Below, piece after piece: positions 6,907-10,610 of a DNA stretch of 10,610 nt; position 1 is the first letter of the stretch, and each line of letters starts with the position of its first letter. The notes under the pieces are model-generated. The model was not told where the DNA came from. It was given only the letters and a program-made list of their open reading frames with translations, and searched no databases. This stretch comes from Gyrodactylus bullatarudis (taxonomy: Eukaryota > Platyhelminthes > Monogenea > Gyrodactylidea > Gyrodactylidae): NCBI GenBank assembly GCA_012064415.1, contig SSNU01000216.1:1-10610 (forward strand), written 5' to 3'. The translations under genes were made by a program, and so were the position numbers.

Positions 6907-7326
6907 TTGTTTATTCATTATAATGGGAAAATATTTTTCAATATGTACGTCACATTTTGTACATCGGTCTGTCAACCTCTAGACGCAGGAATCATAAGGT
7001 CCTTCAAGTGTAATTACAGACGGTTGATGAATAAGAAAATATTTCAAAATAATATTCCAATAAGACATATCAAGATGCGAATCAATCTACGAGAATGTTT
7101 ACGAATAGCAAAGCAAGCCTGGGAAGAGGTTGGAGAACAGACGATTGTGAACTGATTTGCCAACGTGAAGTTTATCGAGAAAGAATCATCAATATTGGAG
7201 AATAAAAATATCTTATTTTTTAATCTCGACAAACTCATAAACTTTTTGAAATTAGATGGAAAGCATGGCTTATTAGAGGTATTAATGTCGGTCACATTTT
7301 TTAAAGACTTTGAAAAAAGAGAATGA
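6907..7326 (+). pseudogene. Second pogo/Tigger-type transposase C-terminal fragment
   Basis: From about 6955 the frame reads CTSVCQPLDAGIIRSFKCNY, then RRLMNKKIFQNNIPI, RECLRIAKQAWEEVGEQTIVN, TGA at 7153, and continues in the same frame (FANVKF, KLINFLKLDGKHGLLEVL) to TGA at 7324. The QPLDAG Asp (6982-6984) is the third catalytic residue. The AW-x-x-V-x-x-x-TI-x-N-x-F helix is typical of Tigger proteins, which usually have cysteine where the TGA now stands, so this stop looks like one substitution in TGC or TGT. Upstream of CTSV the FLPPN motif is lost (only VTFC remains), so the piece is 5'-truncated. It is clearly the same family as the minus-strand remnant at 5893-6737 (SVCQPxDAGII-R-FKC-YRRL in both) and better preserved. 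Confidence 0.8.
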
Positions 7327-7856
7327 GATATTTATGATTTTGAATAAAGATTCATTGCAAAAATTAATTCAATTCCTTTTAACTTATTGAATTGACAAAG
7401 AGCATGATGATGTATTGAATCACACCTATCACTCACAAATCCTCCATACTAGGCCCTGAGAAATCTGTCAGGGTACACTACACACACAACCAATGTAATG
7501 TTTGGGATAGAGATGAAAACATTAATGAATAAACCGGGGGTCTGATCTTAAATCTCTAATGTATTATTACACGTCATATTTGCATTGTTTATTTAACCCT
7601 TGACTTTTTATCATTTGAGGGGGATGTGAGTGTAAAATTTCTTCTCCCTCCCATTTTTTTGATTCGAATATGGCATGGATTGTGTTATCATTGATTTTAT
7701 TTGCAAATTCGAAACAATTTTCATTTTAGAATAACTCGAGAAATTGTATCGAGAGATTGATGAATTAATGGTATGATACATAAAATTTTATCCTCTATCA
7801 CATCATGTTATTTGTTTTTCATAATTATGCAGGCTAACAAAGATACGGTATCTTCT
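7327..7856. other. Stretch without a recognisable gene
   Basis: No coding-like frame was seen. The only structure noted is a perfect 6-bp hairpin, CCCTGA with TCAGGG, at 7454-7473. Confidence 0.4.
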
Positions 7857-8066
7857 TTATTTGAGATGATAAAAATAATTCTCAGATAGATGTTTAAACA
7901 TTGGTTTTAGCTGGGTCACCGATTTCATGAGATTTAAAGTAAAAAGATGACAGGATTTTTTCTCACAAATTAGGCCTTTATTTCGGGCATACTCATCAGT
8001 GTGATACATGCCAAGATAGAATTTTAACAGCTCTTTTTCAATCAATTGTGGATTTTCAACCCTCAC
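7857..8066 (-). CDS. Exon-like open frame, 69 codons, unknown
   Basis: The minus-strand frame opens just after CTTAAG (a possible AG acceptor) and ends in TAA at 7859-7857. There is no ATG at the start; the first codon is GTG. It reads VENPQLIEKELLKFYLGMYH, later CHLFTLNLMKSVTQLKPMF, a plausible soluble helical composition. Its middle (TDEYARNKGL) is the translation of copy D of the repeated motif. Other copies of that motif have a stop where this one has CGA, which argues that the frame may be accidental. No homologue is recognised. It could form one gene with the exon-like stretch at 8282-8383, which is on the same strand and upstream. Confidence 0.25.
   Translation of the reverse strand: MRVENPQLIEKELLKFYLGMYHTDEYARNKGLICEKKSCHLFTLNLMKSVTQLKPMFKHLSENYFYHLK
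7965..8010 (-). repeat. CTGATGAG/AAATAAA motif, copy D (best hammerhead-like core)
   Basis: On the minus strand: CACTGATGAGTATGCCCGAAATAAAGGCC. Both core halves, CTGATGA (7999-7993) and GAAA, are kept. TCACA before the core (8004-8000) can pair with TGTGA after it (7967-7963), giving a five-bp outer stem with bases different from copies A and C. Between the core halves there are only eight bases and at most one clear pair, so stem II is too short for a standard hammerhead. Confidence 0.5.
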
Positions 8067-8281
8067 TTAAGATGATTGTAATATGAAAATCAGCTATTTT
8101 TCTAAATTCATTTTCATGATAATAAATTTTTTCCAATATAATTTTCAGAGTTTCATATCTTTCAAAAATATAAAATAATTCCTATACTAAAAAGGTCTAT
8201 CCATGATTTGATAAGGAAAGAGTTAATTGAGAAAATCACATGATTAAACTCGAAAAAACTGCCTATTTCATTGGCTCATAG

Positions 8282-8383
8282 TTAAGTTTGACCTCTAACC
8301 TGTTGTAAAGCATGCCATGCATTGTCTAGACTTGATTCGTATGGGACATTTTGAGCCCAAAAGATGAAGTGAGTTTCATTTCG
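8282..8383 (-). CDS. Exon-like open stretch, 33 codons, unknown
   Basis: Stop-to-stop minus frame reading RNETHFIFWAQNVPYESS, then LDNAWHALQQ. It has two tryptophans and a non-repetitive composition unusual for this AT-rich DNA. CAG|GTTAGA (donor GT at 8299-8298) follows the LQQ codons and would make a reasonable 5' splice site, giving an exon that ends before the in-frame TAA at 8284. The start is unclear. I do not recognise the protein. The plus strand of the same stretch has GTGAGT near 8369 but no better frame. Confidence 0.25.
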   Translation of the reverse strand, partial: RNETHFIFWAQNVPYESSLDNAWHALQQVRGQT

Positions 8384-8507
8384 TTAATCTAATTCATTAT
8401 CTCTAAATGTTCTCTGTATATATTATTCAAAAGATTTTTTAATTGCCGAAAAGAGTTTACAATATGGATATACAATATATGGTACACTATATTAAATAGA
8501 AATACCA

Positions 8508-8648
8508 ATGTTGAACAACATCTTAAAAAGTCCAATTTTACACCTGAAGACGATGTCTGACAGAGTTGAGAGTGGTCTTAATCGAAAGAAGAGAAAATTT
8601 CAATCTAGGTTGTCCAAGAAAACTTTGAAATTTGATCTATTTGAAGCC
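8508..8648 (+). CDS. Exon-like open stretch with GTGAGT donor, unknown
   Basis: ATG at 8508 opens a frame of 49 codons to TAA at 8655; a second ATG is at 8553. The later part is basic (MSDRVESGLNRKKRKFQSRL, then SKKTLKFDLFEA), like a nuclear-targeting or nucleic-acid-binding segment. GTGAGT at 8649-8654 follows the last glutamate-alanine codons and is a consensus 5' splice site, so this may be an exon whose frame was not meant to end at 8655. No downstream partner exon was identified. The frame is short and the call weak. Confidence 0.25.
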
Positions 8649-8855
8649 GTGAGTTAATTTGAAAACACAAATTTTCACTCAAATTTTATGTTTTTTTTCA
8701 ATAAATTTTACCTGATTTTATTTTTTGCGCAAATTTTTTCTCTTTATCCCGTTCATACATACATCAATCGACGCAGAATTTAATTTTCTATTTAATGATA
8801 TCCAGTTGTTGGGCAATTAGTTAATTTCTCTTAATGATTTTGATCAATTAGTAAC

Positions 8856-8911
8856 TTCAGTTTTGGGAAAATTCGAAATTATCGTTTTTTGCGAATATCC
8901 CCAAAACTGAA
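8856..8911. repeat. Hairpin-forming inverted repeat
   Basis: TTCAGTTTTGGGAAAATTCG (8856-8875) pairs with CGAATATCCCCAAAACTGAA (8892-8911) apart from two or three positions, around a 16-base loop. No T-run or gene end sits beside it, so it is not called a terminator. It may be a tiny foldback element. Confidence 0.6.
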
Positions 8912-8995
8912 TTCAATTCGTGAATTCTGAGACCAGATACAGAATCTGCGTCAAATTTCGGATCAGGATCATTTTAGTTTATTTTGATACCTCCA

Positions 8996-9024
8996 GATCG
9001 AAAAAAAGTGACACGCCGTGTAAT
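8996..9024 (+). repeat. Dispersed repeat, copy 2 (A-tract plus ACACGCCGTGT)
   Basis: Same string and orientation as 564-594, 8.4 kb away. A plus-strand open frame of 109 codons (8920-9249, GTG start) crosses it, but that frame is low in complexity, lacks an ATG start and is rejected as a gene. Confidence 0.7.
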
Positions 9025-9297
9025 TTTTACATCTTATATCCCTGTATAAATCTCATTGTTCAAGAAGAAATGAACAACACACACCCTTTTGATTTTTTGT
9101 TTTGTAAAAAAGTTGGAAGAAAAATTAATAGGGGGCGAGGGTCTCTTTACATCTCTGCCCTTTTCTCGGGTTTACGTGAAATTTCACTCTTTTTGTTTTT
9201 TTTTTCACAGGGGAGGAATACATTCCCTGTCTATTCTATGTATGCTTGATGTATGCTTCGTATGAAAATGCAGTTGAAATGCAATTTCGGTACCTAA
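9025..9297. other. Stretch with a strong acceptor-like tract, no gene assigned
   Basis: A long T-run ending TTTTTTTTTCACAG at 9210 is the best 3' splice-like site on the plus strand of the window. The sequence after it (GGGAGGAATACATTCC) stays open only to TGA at 9247. No matching donor-side exon was found. Confidence 0.3.
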
Positions 9298-9299
9298 TA

Positions 9300-9419
9300 C
9301 TTAACTTTATAATTTCTGGAATTTTTGAAATGAACTTAAAACTTGATCATCATGCATAATGCGACCCCTCTTTAGAATCACAATTTAATTTTTCATCTTT
9401 TCGTACAGGTTTCGAGATT
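9300..9419 (+). repeat. Left inverted repeat of the 642-bp element
   Basis: Inverse of 9822-9941. Similarity stops sharply after TTTCGAGATT. Confidence 0.8.
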
Positions 9420-9459
9420 TTTAATTCATAATAAGTTAAGAAATTCGAAGAAATGGTTA

Positions 9460-9823
9460 TTATCTATTTTTACAACTATTACTGTTATGACACTTGGAGT
9501 TACAGAGTATAATAAGCTTCCTACATTTGCATGATTTAGCTGTACATCCAGTTGTGTAGTTACATTTTGTGTAGCATTGTCTATCAGACATCGCTGCTTT
9601 ATGCTAGCTGTTCTCACACTGATAGGCACATTCTCACAATTTGGAGTTGTAATAATTTTTTCATTAGTAAGAGAAAACTGTGAACGGGAAAACCATCCTG
9701 CTAGAGGGCCTTGGGCTGTAATTATTTTGAATTTTCATTTTTTTCTTCGCTAATAACACCTAATAAATTTCTATCATCAGCCTTGGATCTGTCAATCTCA
9801 GGAAATAATACAGATAATAATAA
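9460..9823 (-). pseudogene. Gypsy/KRBA2-type integrase C-terminus with Cys-rich motif
   Basis: The minus strand gives one protein across three frames. From 9823 to 9722: SVLFPEIDRSKADDRNLLGV, then ISEEKNENSK and a stop. From about 9723 to 9600: QGPLAGWFSRSQFSLTNEK, then NCENVPISVRTASIK. From about 9600 to TAA at 9462-9460: MSDRQCYTKCNYTTGC, then AKSCKCRKLIILCNSKCHNS. The order (VDR/IDR-x-D-x-RN-x-x-GVI, then G-x-x-x-x-x-x-SR-x-QF, then SLR/SVRTA and a CKC-x-K-x-x-x-x-CNS-x-CH motif) is the one I know from the ends of KRBA2/gypsy-integrase-derived proteins of animals. It is recalled, not searched. The integrase core is absent. Nine cysteines survive in the last 43 codons, so the motif itself is well kept. 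The frames join by two shifts, so it is not functional as it stands. Confidence 0.65.
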
Positions 9824-9941
9824 TCTCGAAACCTGTACGAAAAGATGAAAAATTAAATAGTGATTCTAAACAGGGGTCACAATATGCATGATGATCAAGT
9901 TTTAAGTTCTTTTGAAAAATTCCAGAAATTATAAAATTAAG
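9822..9941 (-). repeat. Right inverted repeat of the 642-bp element
   Basis: Inverse of 9300-9419, followed by TA at 9942-9943. The integrase remnant begins exactly at its inner edge. Confidence 0.8.
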
Positions 9942-9943
9942 TA

Positions 9944-10331
9944 CAGTAGAAAATTTTTTTAAGGTAAAAAATTTTCCTGGGTGCTCCTAAAAAAAGGACC
10001 GTGACCTTTCTACATTTGTTTATTTGTATGTTTATAATAATTTGTGTATTGCATAATAATCTAATATAGAGACATGGAAAAGGCTGTGCTTATCAATGTA
10101 TTTTATTTATTCATGTCCAGCACACATTCAACATATGCTTGGGAGGGGGGAATGTAGTAAATCTGGAATGTATTGATATCAATCCTTGTCTCTGTCAATT
10201 ACATTGTTTTCTTATCTACTGAATGTGTTAAAATCAGCAATAATTTTCAAGTCAAAAAAGTAAAGGTACCTTGTCGGATTAGAAGATTCTCTATTTCATC
10301 AAGGCACAGTTAAGAGTTTAATAAAAAATCT
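9944..10331. other. AT-rich stretch upstream of the signal-peptide ORF
   Basis: No coding-like frame was seen. It contains a G-run (GGGAGGGGGG near 10141). It is likely the distal upstream region of the gene starting near 10438, if that gene is real. Confidence 0.4.
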
Positions 10332-10387
10332 CCAACTTTGTACCAAGTTGGATTAATCCAACTTTGTACGTTCTCCCAACTTGGTAC
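10332..10387. promoter_or_regulatory. Cluster of four CCAACTTNGTAC dyad motifs
   Basis: CCAACTTTGTAC at 10332-10343 and 10358-10369, CCAACTTGGTAC at 10376-10387, and the inverted GTACCAAGTTGG at 10340-10351, which overlaps the first copy to make a palindrome. The spacing (26 and 18 bp) and the position just before a TATA box suggest binding sites for a dimeric regulator. That is inference from layout; no known factor is assigned. Confidence 0.5.
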
Positions 10388-10393
10388 ACAACA

Positions 10394-10401
10394 TATATAA
10401 G
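10394..10401 (+). promoter_or_regulatory. TATA box (TATATAAG)
   Basis: TATATAAG stands 44 bp before the ATG pair at 10438-10443 and directly after the dyad cluster. A start about 30 bp downstream would fall near 10424, leaving a very short leader. ACAGTT at 10410 resembles an initiator but is too close to the TATA box. Confidence 0.45.
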
Positions 10402-10437
10402 TTCGAAATACAGTTAATTACACACATGATGGCTCAC

Positions 10438-10503
10438 ATGATGAATATTCTTCTCCTCATCTTTATATTTATACCTCTCTGCTCTCTTTCGGTAGACCAA
10501 TAG
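10438..10503 (+). CDS. Signal-peptide first exon of a small secreted protein (partial)
   Basis: ATG codons at 10426, 10429, 10438 and 10441 are all in one frame that reads MMNILLLIFIFIPLCSLSVDQ from 10438 and stops with TAG at 10501. The hydrophobic core (ILLLIFIFIPL) after a short start and a small-residue end (CSLS) form a textbook signal peptide with likely cleavage after CSLS. The 10438 start is preferred because it gives a normal signal peptide and leaves room for a leader after the TATA box. At 22 codons it is probably only exon 1: G|GTAGAC at 10491-10496 could be the splice donor, in which case the TAG is intronic. The mature protein lies beyond the window. Frame, hydrophobicity and promoter layout agree, but the length is small. 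Confidence 0.45.
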   Translation: MMNILLLIFIFIPLCSLSVDQ

Positions 10504-10610
10504 AATTAGAGAAACACATTAACCAATCAGAATTAAGCTTCATTTCTTATCCAAGATTCAATCATTTTCCACTTTCTATCCCTAACTTCAACTCAAACTT
10601 TTACCTAACT

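Larger units (their letters stand above)
9300..9941. mobile_element. 642-bp element with 120-bp inverted repeats carrying an integrase tail
   Basis: The left repeat 9300-9419 and right repeat 9822-9941 are inverted copies with about ten differences (for example ATAATTTCTGGAATTTTT, ACTTGATCATCATGCATA, and CATCTTTTCGTACAGGTTTC). TA lies at both edges (9298-9299 and 9942-9943), which could be a target duplication. The right edge continues outward as TGTACTTAA and the left as TAATACTTAA, so the true ends may be a few bases further out. Inside, on the minus strand, is a frameshifted piece of a gypsy/KRBA2-type integrase. DNA transposons with gypsy-like integrases exist (Ginger group). This could be an internally deleted Ginger-like element, or a short element that captured part of another. 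Confidence 0.75.

Noticed and set aside
7044..7295. Minus-strand open frame of 83 codons
   Set aside because: Shadow of the plus-strand Tigger fragment, which carries the recognisable motifs.
7965..8010. C/D-box snoRNA from TGATGA and CTGA strings in the repeated motif
   Set aside because: The boxes are only about 10-15 bases apart and no guide region or terminal stem of the right kind is present.
8920..9249. Longest plus-strand open frame (109 codons)
   Set aside because: Starts with GTG, crosses a dispersed repeat and a long T-run, shows low complexity and no family motif.
9426..9629. Minus-strand open frame of 67 codons as a gene in its own right
   Set aside because: Its first half is the middle segment of the integrase remnant; after the frameshift near 9600 the real reading continues in another frame with the Cys motif.
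1..10610. CRISPR array or tRNA genes
   Set aside because: The short repeats are palindromic and irregularly spaced with no uniform spacers, and no cloverleaf with TTCRANNC and an acceptor stem was seen.

Overview
This is AT-rich eukaryotic DNA, judged by eye as well under 40% G+C. It has no operons or ribosome-binding sites. It is dominated by decayed mobile elements of kinds common in invertebrate animals: Tc1-like, pogo/Tigger-like and gypsy/Ginger-type integrase pieces. An invertebrate metazoan, probably an arthropod, fits best. A parasitic copepod is one possibility, but that is an impression and the sequence does not prove it. No intact long gene, rRNA, tRNA or CRISPR array was recognised.

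Layout. Positions 1-940 hold an array of a short palindromic unit (256-394), one copy of a dispersed repeat (564-594) and a foldback element of about 190 bp (751-938). Positions 940-1860 are mostly featureless but carry three copies of a roughly 40-bp motif with a hammerhead-ribozyme-like core; two more copies lie at 2945 and 7965. Positions 1931-2361 (minus) hold an unrecognised broken coding sequence. Part of it matches, in opposite orientation, a second copy next to it, which forms a perfect 21-bp inverted repeat. A lone Tc1-type end lies at 2528-2548 and a gypsy-type integrase C-terminus at 2648-2911.

The centre is a nested pair of DNA transposons. A 1414-bp Tc1-like element (4477-5890) has 210-bp terminal inverted repeats, each with an outer and an inner copy of the same motif (IR/DR layout), a TA target duplication and a dead DD34E transposase. 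It sits in or next to the 3' end of a decayed pogo/Tigger transposase on the minus strand (5893-6737). A second Tigger fragment lies on the plus strand at 6907-7326.

The right part has weak exon-like stretches (7857-8383 minus, 8508-8648 plus), a hairpin (8856-8911) and a 642-bp element (9300-9941) with 120-bp inverted repeats. That element encloses the frameshifted C-terminus of a gypsy/KRBA2-type integrase, including a cysteine-rich motif. The window ends in what looks like the start of a host gene: four dyad motifs, a TATA box and an ATG opening a signal peptide (10332-10503).

Nothing here works as a pathway. The region is a mosaic of dead transposons between possible host exons. The items most worth checking are the five-copy hammerhead-like motif, the inverted-repeat element with the integrase tail, the opposed broken coding copies, and the promoter-like cluster before the signal-peptide ORF.
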